A stretch of DNA of 64,000 bases from CBDIBC01 sp965276635 (GCA_965276635.1 CBDIBC010000002.1:310001-374000); one strand, 5' to 3'; numbered from the stretch's first letter, positions 9,135 to 17,609 are shown. Numbers and translations: made by a program. The notes: generated by a model not told the origin, from the letters alone.

Positions 9135-10006
9135 GCGGCCAGCCGGCCGGCGGTGAGCGCCCGGGTCAGTGCCCGGTGGACGGAGCGAGCGGCGAGCAGT
9201 CCGACCAGCGCCGCCCGGTCGTCGCCGGCCGAGCCGGCTGCGGCTTCGGCCGCCAGTGCCACCGACGCCGAGAGCGCCGGCGTCGATCCCTGGGCGCCCA
9301 GGACGCCGGCGCTGGTCAGGGCGGGGCCGAGCTGGAGCGGCCGGTCGCCGACGCCGCAGGCGGCGGCTCGGACGGCGACACACGTCCCGTCTCCGTCGAG
9401 GTCGATGTCGACGCCGACGCCGGCCTCGGCGAAATCATGGGCGCGGCGGGCCCACTCGCACCACGCGGCACCGTGGCCGGCCGCGCCGGCCGCCGGCACG
9501 ATCATCTCGGTCAGGACCTCGTCGTCGCCGAGGGTCGTGGTGAAGTGCCCGTCGGCCAGCTCCCCAGCCGGGATCCGGCGGGTGCCGGCGGGGCCCTCGA
9601 CCACTACGGTGGCGCCCAGGGCGACGGCGACAGCCGGCAGCTCGGCCACGGGGTCGGCGTGGGCCAGCGACCCGCCCAGGGTTCCCCGGTTCCGGGTTGC
9701 CGGGTACCCGACGTGGGTCACCGCATCGGCGAGGAGGGGCGCGGCACGGGCGACGGCCGGGTCGAACTCGATGCGGCGTTGGCGGATCAGGGCTCCCAGG
9801 TGCAGCACGCCGTCGACGACCCGGACGTCGTCGAGGCCGAGCCGGTCGATGTCCACCAGGACGCTGGGCCGAGCCAGGCGCAGCGCCAGCAACGGGAGGA
9901 GGCTCTGGCCGCCGGCGACGACCTTGGCGTCCTCGTCGTCGGCCAGCGCGGCCACCGCTTCGTCGAGGGAGCCGGCGCAGAGGTAGTCGAACGGCGGGAG
10001 CTTCAT
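9131..10006 (-). CDS. Xanthine dehydrogenase-family FAD-binding subunit
   Basis: A 291-residue FAD subunit (CoxM/XdhB type). The FAD-binding motifs VVAGGQSLLP near residue 37 and NRGTLGGSLAHADP near residue 106 are clear, followed by the C-terminal CO-dehydrogenase flavoprotein domain. It passes electrons from the iron-sulfur subunit to NAD or another acceptor. The ATG at 10006 overlaps the stop of the upstream deaminase gene (ATGA), and its own stop overlaps the small-subunit start. This is a standard three-subunit molybdenum hydroxylase module. Confidence 0.93.
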   Translation of the reverse strand: MKLPPFDYLCAGSLDEAVAALADDEDAKVVAGGQSLLPLLALRLARPSVLVDIDRLGLDDVRVVDGVLHLGALIRQRRIEFDPAVARAAPLLADAVTHVGYPATRNRGTLGGSLAHADPVAELPAVAVALGATVVVEGPAGTRRIPAGELADGHFTTTLGDDEVLTEMIVPAAGAAGHGAAWCEWARRAHDFAEAGVGVDIDLDGDGTCVAVRAAACGVGDRPLQLGPALTSAGVLGAQGSTPALSASVALAAEAAAGSAGDDRAALVGLLAARSVHRALTRALTAGRLAA

Positions 10007-11388
10007 CGGTCCAGGCCCTGCATCCGGGCGGCTGCCCGACCGTGCCGGCACAGGATGTCGGCGGTCCCCGTCGCGATCAGCACGCCGTCGCGCACCACGG
10101 CATGGCCGGCCACGACCGTGTGGCGAGGCGCCACCGGACCGCAACGCAGCCAGGCCTCGATGGGATCGGTCAGGGCGCCGGCGAAGGCGATGCCCTCCAG
10201 CGGCCAGCACACCAGGTCGCCGGGTGCGCCCACGCGCAGCTGGCCCAGCTCACCGGCGCGTCCCAGGCAGGCCGCCGAGCCCCTGGTGGCGATGTCGAGC
10301 ACGTCGCGAGCGGTCATCGCCGTCGGACCGTGGCGCAGCCGGCCCTGCAGCAGTGCCGTGCGCGCCTCCAGCCACAGCGAGGCGTGATCGGTCGACGCCG
10401 AGCCGTCGCAGCCGATGCCGACCGGCACGCCCCCGGCTCGCAGCTCGGCCACCGGGGCCAGGCCGCCGCCTCCGATCATCATGTTCGACGACGGGCAGTG
10501 CGCCACTCCGACACCGGCCGCCCCCAGGCGGGCGATCTCCGCGGTGTCTGGGTAGATGCAATGAGCCACCCACGTACGATCGGTCATCCACCCGACCGCC
10601 TCGAACTGGTCGATCGTCCGCCGCCCGAACGCCTTCTCCGCGTACCGATCCTCGTCGGGGTCCTCGGCCAGGTGGGTGTGGAGCCGGACATCGAGGTGCT
10701 CGGCCAGCTCGGCTGTCCGCCGCATGAGCTCGGGCGTCACCGAGAACGGCGAGCAGGGAGCCAGGGCGATGCGCACCATCGACCCCCACGCCGGGTCGTG
10801 GTGGGCCTCGACCAGCCGCTGGCTGTCGGCCAGGATCTCGTCGTCGTCCTGGACCACCGAGTCGGGGGGCAGGCCTCCGTCCTTCACCGAGAGGCTCATG
10901 GAGCCACGAGTCGGGTGGAAGCGCATGCCCAGCTCGGTGGCCGCGGCGATCTCGGCGCTGATCAGGTCGCCGCCGCCCCGAGGGTGGACGTAGAGGTGGT
11001 CGGTCGACGTCGTGCACCCGCCGAGGGCCAGCTCGGCCAGTCCCACCCACGCTGAGAGATAGGCGGCCTCCTCGTCGAGCAGGGCCCATCGGGGATAGAG
11101 CGTCGTGAGCCACCCGAACAGCGTCGAGCTCACCGCCGGCGCGTAGGCCCGGGTGAGGTTCTGGTACATGTGGTGGTGGGTGTTGATCAGGCCCGGCGTC
11201 ACCAGGCAGCCGCCGGCCTGGAGGACCGTGGTCGCCTCCGGGGGAGGATCGCCAGCCCCGCCGACCCCGCTCACCAGACCGCCCGTGACCGCCACCCAGC
11301 CACCGGCCAGCTCCCGCCGGTCGTCGTCGACGGTCGCGACCAGGGTGGCGTCGCGCACGACGAGATCGGTGGGCGCGTCGGTCTCCAC
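10003..11388 (-). CDS. Probable 8-oxoguanine deaminase (amidohydrolase)
   Basis: A 461-residue amidohydrolase. The metal motif is unusually His-rich, THHHMYQNLTRA near residue 72, a pattern typical of 8-oxoguanine deaminases of the Pa0142 type. Further motifs are LHTHLAEDPDEDRY, WVAHCIYPD, CPSSNMMIGGGG and the metal Asp in IGCDGSASTD. The reaction would convert 8-oxoguanine to urate plus ammonia, feeding straight into the urate pathway across the divergent promoter. It is followed by the xanthine dehydrogenase subunits with an ATGA overlap and preceded after 18 bases by an ABC permease. Related enzymes deaminate isoguanine, guanine or chloro-triazines, so specificity is inferred. Confidence 0.85.
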   Translation of the reverse strand: METDAPTDLVVRDATLVATVDDDRRELAGGWVAVTGGLVSGVGGAGDPPPEATTVLQAGGCLVTPGLINTHHHMYQNLTRAYAPAVSSTLFGWLTTLYPRWALLDEEAAYLSAWVGLAELALGGCTTSTDHLYVHPRGGGDLISAEIAAATELGMRFHPTRGSMSLSVKDGGLPPDSVVQDDDEILADSQRLVEAHHDPAWGSMVRIALAPCSPFSVTPELMRRTAELAEHLDVRLHTHLAEDPDEDRYAEKAFGRRTIDQFEAVGWMTDRTWVAHCIYPDTAEIARLGAAGVGVAHCPSSNMMIGGGGLAPVAELRAGGVPVGIGCDGSASTDHASLWLEARTALLQGRLRHGPTAMTARDVLDIATRGSAACLGRAGELGQLRVGAPGDLVCWPLEGIAFAGALTDPIEAWLRCGPVAPRHTVVAGHAVVRDGVLIATGTADILCRHGRAAARMQGLDR

Positions 11389-11406
11389 GTCCGTGTGCCT
11401 CCTGGC

Positions 11407-12261
11407 TCAGCGCGCGGTGGGTCCGAAGCGAGCCAGCACGGTCCGCTCCACGGCCCCGACGACGAAGTAGAGGGCCAAGGCGAGCACGGTGGCCACCACC
11501 ACCCGCGCCCAGACCGCGGGATAGTCCGACTGGGCGCCAGCGGTGAGCATGGTGTACCCGAGCCCGGAGCCGGTGGCCAGCCATTCGGCCAGCAGGGCGC
11601 CGACCAGGGCGAGGGGTGCGGCGATGCGCAGGGATGCGAACAGGGCGGGCAGTGCGGTGGGGACCTGCACCTTCACCAGGGTGGTCCGCGGCGTAGCCCC
11701 GTAGGCCCGGCACATGTCGATGGCCTCGCGGGGAGCGCCGTTCAGGGCCAAAGTGACGTTCACCAGGGTCGGGAAGAACGTCACGATGCCGGCGATCACC
11801 GTCACGGCCAACAGGTTCCGCCCGAACACGCCGACGATCAGCGGGGTCATGGCGACCAGCGGCACCGACCGGAGCGTCATGGCGACAGGCATGAAGGCCT
11901 GGGACGCCAGCCGCCACAGGTGGAAGCCCAGCGCGGCGCCCACTGCGGCGACGGTGCCACCGGCCAGGCCCAGGAGGGCGTCGCGCAGGGTCGTCCCCGA
12001 TTCGTGGATGACCGCAACCCGGTTGGTGCCCGACGCCGGCACGGTGACCAGGTAGCGCCAGACGTCGAGCGGCCCCTTGCCGACAAACGATGAGACGTGG
12101 AAGACCCGGAGGAAGCCGATCCACACCGCAAGGACGAGGACGACTGACAGCAGCATCTTGGCCGACCCCATCAGGAGTCTTCCTGCCCAGCGCCGCCCGG
12201 CGGGCTGGGGTGCGAAGAGGGGGTCGGTCAGCGCGGTGGCCGGTGCCTCGATGGCGGTCAT
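11407..12261 (-). CDS. ABC transporter permease (NMT1/SsuC-type importer), second copy
   Basis: A 284-residue inner-membrane permease of the BPD_transp_1 superfamily. Transmembrane segments are visible around MLLSVVLVLAVWIGFL, the AVGAALGF region, the LLAVTVIAGIVTFF region and the final VVVATVLALALYFVVG. The EAA cytoplasmic loop that touches the ATPase is around AYGATPRTTLVKVQVPTALP. The ATG at 12261 overlaps the stop of the partner permease. Two different permeases next to one ATPase and one binding protein imply a heterodimeric channel, as in hydroxymethylpyrimidine/riboflavin-type importers. Confidence 0.9.
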   Translation of the reverse strand: MTAIEAPATALTDPLFAPQPAGRRWAGRLLMGSAKMLLSVVLVLAVWIGFLRVFHVSSFVGKGPLDVWRYLVTVPASGTNRVAVIHESGTTLRDALLGLAGGTVAAVGAALGFHLWRLASQAFMPVAMTLRSVPLVAMTPLIVGVFGRNLLAVTVIAGIVTFFPTLVNVTLALNGAPREAIDMCRAYGATPRTTLVKVQVPTALPALFASLRIAAPLALVGALLAEWLATGSGLGYTMLTAGAQSDYPAVWARVVVATVLALALYFVVGAVERTVLARFGPTAR

Positions 12262-13046
12262 CGCCGAGCCGCCTGGGCCCACGGCGTCACCAGGCGTCCG
12301 ACGGTGGCCACCAACGCGAAACCGAGTCCGCCGATCAGGGTGGCCACCAGTGCGATGCCCCAGGTGCGAGGCACGTTGAACGCCTGCTCGGACGCGATCA
12401 TGGCCTGGCCGAGGCCGCTGTCCTGCTGTCCCAGGTACTCGCCGATCATGGCGCCGAGGACGGCAGCGGGCGCGGCGATGCGCAGGCCGGCGAACAGGCT
12501 CGGCAACGACGACCGCAGGCGGACCCGCAGCAGCTGCTGCCAGGCGCCACCGCCGTAGGCGGCGACCAGGTCGAGGCTGGTCGTTGCGGCCGAGCGCAGG
12601 CCAAGGACCATGCCGACGAAGGTGGTGAAGAACACGGCCATGGCGGCCAGGATGACCTTGGACGTCTCGCCGTTGAAGACGATGACCAGGATGGACCCGA
12701 TGGCCACGATGGGCAGGCAGTACGACACCACCCCCAACTGCGTCAGCGGCCCCTCGAACACGGGGAACGTGACGGCAACGGTCGCCACCACGACGGCGAT
12801 GGCGTCACCCCAGAAGTAGCCGCGCGTGGCCTCCCACAGGGTGGTGCGCAGGTTGGGCCCGTAGAAGTGCCAGCCGTCGTGGACCATGGTGGTGACGATG
12901 CGGTCGGGTGAGGGCCACACCCGGGACTGCGGCGCCAGGACTGCGGTGAGGAGCTCCCAGACGACGACCAGGACGACGAAGCTGACTGCGCCGGTGGCCC
13001 ACTGCGGGATGCCGGGCCGGGTGCGGGCTGGGAGGGCGACGCTCAT
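12258..13046 (-). CDS. ABC transporter permease (NMT1/SsuC-type importer), first copy
   Basis: A 262-residue permease paralogous to the next gene downstream. Membrane spans include ATGAVSFVVLVVVWELL, DAIAVVVATVAVTF, the VSYCLPIVAIGSILVIV stretch, the AMAVFFTTFVGMVLGL stretch and GIALVATLIGGLGFALVA. The EAA-type loop is near AYGGGAWQQLLRVRLRSSLP. The ATG at 13046 overlaps the ATPase stop (ATGA). It pairs with the other permease to form the channel of the importer. Confidence 0.9.
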   Translation of the reverse strand: MSVALPARTRPGIPQWATGAVSFVVLVVVWELLTAVLAPQSRVWPSPDRIVTTMVHDGWHFYGPNLRTTLWEATRGYFWGDAIAVVVATVAVTFPVFEGPLTQLGVVSYCLPIVAIGSILVIVFNGETSKVILAAMAVFFTTFVGMVLGLRSAATTSLDLVAAYGGGAWQQLLRVRLRSSLPSLFAGLRIAAPAAVLGAMIGEYLGQQDSGLGQAMIASEQAFNVPRTWGIALVATLIGGLGFALVATVGRLVTPWAQAARR

Positions 13047-13879
13047 GTGCCGTCGGGTCGGCCGCTCCCGAAGAGCAGCTCGCTGAGCTGGTCACAACAC
13101 CCGTGGAACTCCGGCGAGCGCATCATCTCCGGCGTCCGGGGCCGGGGTAGGTCGATGCCCACCCGGGCCATGATCCGGCCGGGGCGGGGGCTCATCACTG
13201 CGACCTCGTCGGCCAGGAAGACCGCTTCGGAGATGGAGTGGGTGACCAGGAGGGTGGTGGTGGCCCGATCGGTCCAGATGCGTTGCAGCTCCAGGTTCAT
13301 GCGTTGGCGAGTCATCTCGTCGAGCGCGCCGAAGGGCTCGTCGAGGAGCAGGATCTCCGGTTCGATCACCAGGGCCCGGGCGATGGCGACGCGCTGGCGC
13401 ATGCCGCCCGACAGCTGGGCCGGGCGGGCCTTGGTGAACTCCTCCAGACCGACCAGGCCGATGAGGTCGTGGATCGCTCGGTCGCTGACCTTGGTGCCAC
13501 TGATCTCCAGTGGAAGCTTGATGTTGGCGAACACGGAGCGCCACGGCAGCAGGGCCGGGTCCTGGAAGGCGATGCCGAGCTTGCGGCCCTTGGCCGCCGC
13601 GGGCGCCTCGCCGTGCACCAACGCCTCGCCCGACGTCGGCGTCTCTAGGTCGGCCAGGATGCGCAGGATGGTCGACTTGCCGCAGCCGGACGGGCCGAGC
13701 AGCGCGACGAAGGCGCCGTTGGCCGCGCTGTAGTCGACCGAGTCGAGGGCCGTGATCGTCTGGCGGTCCACCCGGAAGGTCTTGGTCAGGTGTCGGAGGC
13801 TGATGCCGGACGCGTCCACGATCGTTGGGTCCTCTCGCGGGCGCCCGGCGACGATCGTGTCCGATGCGCCAGGGGTCAT
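13043..13879 (-). CDS. ABC transporter ATP-binding protein (nitrate/sulfonate/NMT1-type)
   Basis: A 278-residue cytoplasmic ATPase. It shows Walker A LLGPSGCGKST near residue 60, the Q-loop in AFQDPALLPW, the signature LSGGMRQRVAIARAL, Walker B ILLLDEPFGALDE and the H-loop LLVTHSISEA. The DPALLPWRSVFANI loop is typical of the nitrate/sulfonate/taurine group. The ATG at 13879 overlaps the stop of the binding-protein gene. It energises import by the two adjacent permeases. Confidence 0.95.
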   Translation of the reverse strand: MTPGASDTIVAGRPREDPTIVDASGISLRHLTKTFRVDRQTITALDSVDYSAANGAFVALLGPSGCGKSTILRILADLETPTSGEALVHGEAPAAAKGRKLGIAFQDPALLPWRSVFANIKLPLEISGTKVSDRAIHDLIGLVGLEEFTKARPAQLSGGMRQRVAIARALVIEPEILLLDEPFGALDEMTRQRMNLELQRIWTDRATTTLLVTHSISEAVFLADEVAVMSPRPGRIMARVGIDLPRPRTPEMMRSPEFHGCCDQLSELLFGSGRPDGT

Positions 13880-14994
13880 ACCGGGCTCGACTTCAGCGCG
13901 GGCATCTCGGTGTAGACCTCGTCGATGATGGACGTGTCGAACAGCGACTTGTCCACCTTGACACCGGAGAGCGACAGGGTGGCGAGGTTCTGCTCGATCT
14001 GTGTCGCGGTGACGGTCAGGATGCCGTCGGTGGTGGTGCGAGCGTCGAGGATGAGCTTGTTCTGCGCCATCGACTCCTTGGTCTGCTCGGGGATGGCGTT
14101 GCCGAGGTTGGCGCCGTACTTGTTCACCGACAGCGTGGGTCCGGCCGCCGGGTCGGCGAGGGAGTCGTGCCAGCCCCGGATCTCCGCGGTGAGGAAGGCC
14201 TTCAGCTGGGCCCGTGACGTGGCGCTGGCCAGGACTCCCTTCTGCACCATGTAGCTCTCGGACACCAGCGGGTAGTGGAAGTCGTTCAACAGGAACGTCG
14301 TCGTCTGCACCCCCATGGCGGCCAGCGCGATCGGCTCGTTGGTGATGAACGAGAACCAGCCGTCGCACTTCTTCTCGGCCAGGGGAGTCGGGTCGAACTG
14401 GGCGGGGAAGACGCTCACCTTGGACGAGTCGATGTTGTTGGCCTTGAGGAACGAGTGCCACACCGACAGGTTCGTGGACTGGACGCCCACGGTCTTGCCG
14501 ATCATGTCCTGCGGCGTGTTCAGCGGGCTGGTGGCCAACGACATGATGGCGAACGGGTTCTTCTGGTATTGGGCGGCGACGATCACCAGCGGCGCCCCGT
14601 TCGCCACCGCCGGAGCGGTGATGTCCGGCGACGAGATGCCGACGAAGGCCTTGCCTGCGGCCACGATGGAGTCCTGGGCGACGGTCGGTCCACCAGCCAG
14701 CAGGTTCACGCCCTTCAGCCCGGCCGCGGTGTAGTAGCCGCGGGTGTCGGCCAGGTACTCGCCGGAGAACTCGGCGTTCTTGATCCACGACAGCTGCAGG
14801 GAGATGGCAGGCAGGCTGCCCGGCACCACCGACCCACCCGACGGGCCGGCGGTCGTGGCCGAGCTGTTGGAAGTCTTGCTGCTCGAACCGCAACCGGCCA
14901 GGAATGCCGGCACGCCGATCCCCATGGCGGCCAGGCCGAGGCCGGTGGCGCCGCCTCGCTGCAGGAACGCCCGGCGCCCCATGCGATCTGTCAT
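13876..14994 (-). CDS. ABC transporter substrate-binding lipoprotein (NMT1/THI5-like)
   Basis: A 372-residue secreted lipoprotein. The N-terminus has a twin-arginine motif (RRAFLQ) and a lipobox LAGC, so Tat export and lipid anchoring are likely, followed by a Ser/Thr-rich linker. The body resembles NMT1/THI5-like periplasmic binding proteins: SLQLSWIKNAEFSGEYLAD, a GYYTAAGL segment, and the MIGKTVGVQST and LKANNIDSSKV blocks. The ATG at 14994 follows GAGAGGTG at normal distance. It is the first gene of the minus-strand operon, so the importer is transcribed with the deaminase and xanthine dehydrogenase. A purine, pyrimidine or ureide ligand is inferred from that linkage only. Confidence 0.93.
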   Translation of the reverse strand: MTDRMGRRAFLQRGGATGLGLAAMGIGVPAFLAGCGSSSKTSNSSATTAGPSGGSVVPGSLPAISLQLSWIKNAEFSGEYLADTRGYYTAAGLKGVNLLAGGPTVAQDSIVAAGKAFVGISSPDITAPAVANGAPLVIVAAQYQKNPFAIMSLATSPLNTPQDMIGKTVGVQSTNLSVWHSFLKANNIDSSKVSVFPAQFDPTPLAEKKCDGWFSFITNEPIALAAMGVQTTTFLLNDFHYPLVSESYMVQKGVLASATSRAQLKAFLTAEIRGWHDSLADPAAGPTLSVNKYGANLGNAIPEQTKESMAQNKLILDARTTTDGILTVTATQIEQNLATLSLSGVKVDKSLFDTSIIDEVYTEMPALKSSPV

Positions 14995-15160
14995 CGTCAC
15001 CTCTCGGTCAAGCTCCTGGATGTGGTCGAGGCCGACGGTACGTCGACGGCGTTTCGGGGCCGTGCGTGATCGGTGAACGCAATGTTTCGGCCCCGTCGGA
15101 AAGGATGAGTTCATACCGACGAAACACACGGCGTCGCCGCTCCCGGGCAGGATCCCAGAT
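14995..15160. promoter_or_regulatory. Divergent promoter region between importer/XDH and urate-ureide operons
   Basis: This 166-base gap separates the starts of the two divergent purine operons, so it should hold both promoters. Two short blocks in opposite orientation are visible: CGGGGCCG at 15055-15062 and CGGCCCCG at 15088-15095, each preceded by GTTTCGG- or TTTCGG-type sequence. The first lies on the importer side and the second on the uraH side. They could be operator half-sites or part of a hairpin. No regulator gene is adjacent. Confidence 0.45.
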
Positions 15161-15457
15161 GTGCCCAGCCTGTCCACCCACGTCCTCGATTCGGGAGCAG
15201 GCGGTCCGCGCCCCGGGATCGCCGTCGCCGTCCACGACCCGGGCGGCTCGGTGGTCGGCGGCGGCATCACCGACGGCAGCGGACGGGTGGCGGCGCTCGC
15301 CGAGGGGCTGAGCGTTGGCCGCTACTCCATCAGCTGGCAGGTCGGTGGTTCGTTCCTCACCGACGTGGCGGTCACCGTCGAGCTCGGAGCCGAGCGGCAC
15401 TACCACGTGCCCCTCTTGTGCGCCGGCGCGTCAGCCGTCACCTACCTCGGTGCCTGA
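15161..15457 (+). CDS. uraH: 5-hydroxyisourate hydrolase (transthyretin-like)
   Basis: A 98-residue HIU hydrolase that opens 5-hydroxyisourate to OHCU. The N-terminal LSTHVLDSGAGGPRPGIAV block with the catalytic His and the GHYHVPLL-like block (RHYHVPLL) with the second His are present, at the normal family length. The C-terminal signature, usually YRGS, reads YLGA here, so the conserved Arg is missing. The GTG at 15161 is the first gene after the divergent promoter. It overlaps the OHCU decarboxylase gene by eight bases. Confidence 0.88.
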   Translation: MPSLSTHVLDSGAGGPRPGIAVAVHDPGGSVVGGGITDGSGRVAALAEGLSVGRYSISWQVGGSFLTDVAVTVELGAERHYHVPLLCAGASAVTYLGA

Positions 15458-15956
15458 CCTGGTGCCGGCCGACACGCTCGCCGCTCTGGATCGTGCCGGG
15501 CTGGCCTCGGCGCTGACCCCTTTGTGGGAGGACGCCGGGCCCCTGGTGGATGGCCTCGTCGGCCGCCCGGTGGTCAGCTGGGAGCACCACCTGGACATGG
15601 CCGAGGCGACGATCACCGGCATGGACGATGCCACCCGGTCGGCGTTGTTGCGGGCCCACCCGCGTCTCGGGGCCCCACCCGCGACCCTCAGCGCCGATTC
15701 CTACCGAGAGCAGGATGGCGATCGGGCCCGAGCGGGCCGCGTCAGCGCCCGCCTGGCGTCGCTCAACGATCGCTACGAGCGTCGCTTCGGGTTCCCGTTC
15801 GTCGAGTGGGTCGCCGGCCGACCGCTGGCGGCGCTGGTCCCTGTCTTGGAGACGCGTATGGAACGGGACCGGACGACCGAGCTGAGCGCCGGCTGCGCTG
15901 CTCTCGTGGCCATCGCCCGCGATCGACTCTCCCGACACAGGACGGAGTGCCCGTGA
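15450..15956 (+). CDS. uraD: OHCU decarboxylase (2-oxo-4-hydroxy-4-carboxy-5-ureidoimidazoline decarboxylase)
   Basis: A 168-residue enzyme that decarboxylates OHCU to (S)-allantoin. Family features in order: the catalytic region HPRLGAPPATLSADSYREQ (the usual form has His-Pro near an S-x-x-EQ pair), and the strongly conserved LNDRYERRFGFPFVEWVAGR block near residue 108. The GTG at 15450 lies within the end of uraH and is the only start that gives a normal length. It ends in a GTGA overlap with the next gene, so translation is probably coupled. Confidence 0.88.
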   Translation: MPDLVPADTLAALDRAGLASALTPLWEDAGPLVDGLVGRPVVSWEHHLDMAEATITGMDDATRSALLRAHPRLGAPPATLSADSYREQDGDRARAGRVSARLASLNDRYERRFGFPFVEWVAGRPLAALVPVLETRMERDRTTELSAGCAALVAIARDRLSRHRTECP

Positions 15957-16378
15957 CCCTCATGTTCCTCAACGGGACAGCCATGTCCGGCCAGAAGGAC
16001 CACCGCGCCCACGCCGGTTCGGTGTTCCTCGGGCCGGCGCGCACGACGGCGGCCTACCGCTTCTTCGCCATCCGCGACGAGTTCCCCGGCCTGTTCCCCG
16101 TCGCCCACGGCGGCCGGTGCATCGACGGCGAGCTCTACGACATCCCCGACGACGTGTTGACCGGGAGCCTGTTGCCCTCCGAGCCGCCCGAGCTCGAGCT
16201 CGGCGACATCGAGCTCGTCGACGGCGAAGCCGTCCATGCCATGCTCCTCGTGCCGGCGCGGATCTCCCCGGGCGACAAGCTGGTCGACATCGCCGAGCTG
16301 GGCGGGTTCCGCGCCTACCAGCGGTTCCTCGCCGCCAACCTCGACGTCCACGCCACTCTCGGTGCCCAGCCCCGCTGA
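15953..16378 (+). CDS. Stand-alone allophanate hydrolase C-terminal-like protein (gamma-glutamylcyclotransferase fold)
   Basis: A 141-residue protein resembling the C-terminal domain of allophanate hydrolase (AtzF family), without the amidase domain. Matching blocks are FLNGTAMSGQKDHRAH (domain start, compare NG-x-M-x-G), TTAAYRFFAI, and GGRCIDGELYDIP, which corresponds to the G-x-I-x-G-E-x-Y/W core carrying the presumed catalytic Glu, then PPELELGDIELVDGE. The GTG at 15953 overlaps the uraD stop (GTGA), and the next gene starts inside its last codons. Its place between uraD and the allantoate-type amidohydrolase implies a role on a ureido or carbamate intermediate, but the reaction of single-domain members is not settled. 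Confidence 0.8.
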   Translation: MTLMFLNGTAMSGQKDHRAHAGSVFLGPARTTAAYRFFAIRDEFPGLFPVAHGGRCIDGELYDIPDDVLTGSLLPSEPPELELGDIELVDGEAVHAMLLVPARISPGDKLVDIAELGGFRAYQRFLAANLDVHATLGAQPR

Positions 16379-17609
16379 CCCGTCGGGACTGGACGGGGCC
16401 CGCCTGCTCCAGCGCCTCGACGAGCTGGCCGAGATCGGTCGCATCCCTGGGCGGCCGGGGACAACCCGCCTGGCCTGGTCGGTCGAGGACCGCGCCGCCC
16501 GGGACCTGCTGGCCGGCTGGGTGACCGCACCCGGCATCACGGTGGCGGTCGATGCCGTCGGCACGCTCACCGTGGAGTGGCCCGGCCAGGTCGACGACCT
16601 GCCGCCCCTGGTCGTGGGCAGCCACCTCGACACCGTTATCGACGCCGGTCCGCTCGATGGAGCTTACGGAACCGTGGCCGCGTTCGAGATCGTGAACGAG
16701 CTGGCTGGGGTCGGGGAACGGATGCGTCACCCGGTGCGCGCCGTGGCCTGGGCCAACGAAGAGGGTGTCGTGGCGGCCCCGTTCACGGGTAGCCGGGTCG
16801 CTGCGGGCGTAGCCGTCGACCTCGAAACCCCAGGGCCCGACGGCTGCACCGTCGCCGAGCGCCTGCGCGATGCGGGAGGTAACACCGCCGGCATCGCGGC
16901 GGCGGCGTGGGCTCCCGTCGCGGCCTACCTGGAGCTGCACATCGAACAAGGCCCGGTGCTGCACGATTGTGGTGATCCCATCGGGATCGTGACCGCCATC
17001 ACGGGGTCCCGGCGGGGCACCGTCACGGTGACCGGCCGGGCCAACCACGCCGGCACGACACCGATGCACCTGCGACGCGACGCGCTCGTGGCCGCCGCGC
17101 CCCTCGTCGCCATCGTCGAGGAGTTGGCGACCAAAGGGCCGGCAGATGTGGCCACCGTCGGTTCGCTCGTCGTCGACCCGGGTAGCGGCAATGTGGTCCC
17201 CGGTCGGGTGACGCTCACCTACGACATACGCAGCGTGGACGACGGGAACGCCGACCAGGCCCTCCTGCTGCTCCACCAGGCCGCAGCCCGCATCGAAGCC
17301 TCCACCGCCAACCCGGTCACTGTTGTCCCCACCTCTTCGACCGCCGCCGTGGCTACCGACGGCCGACTCCGAGCGGCCATCGCCGATGCGGCGCGCGCCC
17401 TGGGTCTGGCCAGCCGGGAGCTGCCGAGCGGCGCCGGCCACGACGCCCAGCACCTGGCCGCGCTCGGCCCCATGGGCATGATCTTCGTGCCGAGCACCGA
17501 TGGCCTCAGCCACCACCCCGACGAGGCCACGCCCCCCGAGCGTCTCGTCGACGGCGCCTGCGTGCTGCTCGCCGCCCTCCGCCTCGCCGATGCCCGGCTC
17601 GACCCGTGA
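16362..17609 (+). CDS. Allantoate amidohydrolase / N-carbamoylase family Zn hydrolase (M20)
   Basis: A 415-residue M20-family hydrolase of the hydantoinase/carbamoylase group, which includes allantoate amidohydrolase AllC. The metal-ligand blocks are VVGSHLDTVIDAGPLDGAYG, WANEEGV with the catalytic Glu pair, and LELHIEQGPVL. The lid-domain substrate segment is GRANHAGTTPM and the C-terminal metal His is in SGAGHDAQHLA. The GTG at 16362 overlaps the preceding gene by 17 bases. Position between uraD and an allantoinase strongly favours allantoate as substrate, giving ureidoglycine or ureidoglycolate plus ammonia and CO2. Confidence 0.88.
   Translation: MPSPADPSGLDGARLLQRLDELAEIGRIPGRPGTTRLAWSVEDRAARDLLAGWVTAPGITVAVDAVGTLTVEWPGQVDDLPPLVVGSHLDTVIDAGPLDGAYGTVAAFEIVNELAGVGERMRHPVRAVAWANEEGVVAAPFTGSRVAAGVAVDLETPGPDGCTVAERLRDAGGNTAGIAAAAWAPVAAYLELHIEQGPVLHDCGDPIGIVTAITGSRRGTVTVTGRANHAGTTPMHLRRDALVAAAPLVAIVEELATKGPADVATVGSLVVDPGSGNVVPGRVTLTYDIRSVDDGNADQALLLLHQAAARIEASTANPVTVVPTSSTAAVATDGRLRAAIADAARALGLASRELPSGAGHDAQHLAALGPMGMIFVPSTDGLSHHPDEATPPERLVDGACVLLAALRLADARLDP

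Noticed and set aside
6265..10006. Aerobic CO dehydrogenase (CoxLMS)
   Set aside because: The large subunit has AYRGFGQPE instead of AYRCSFR, and the context is purine catabolism, so a xanthine dehydrogenase-type enzyme fits better.
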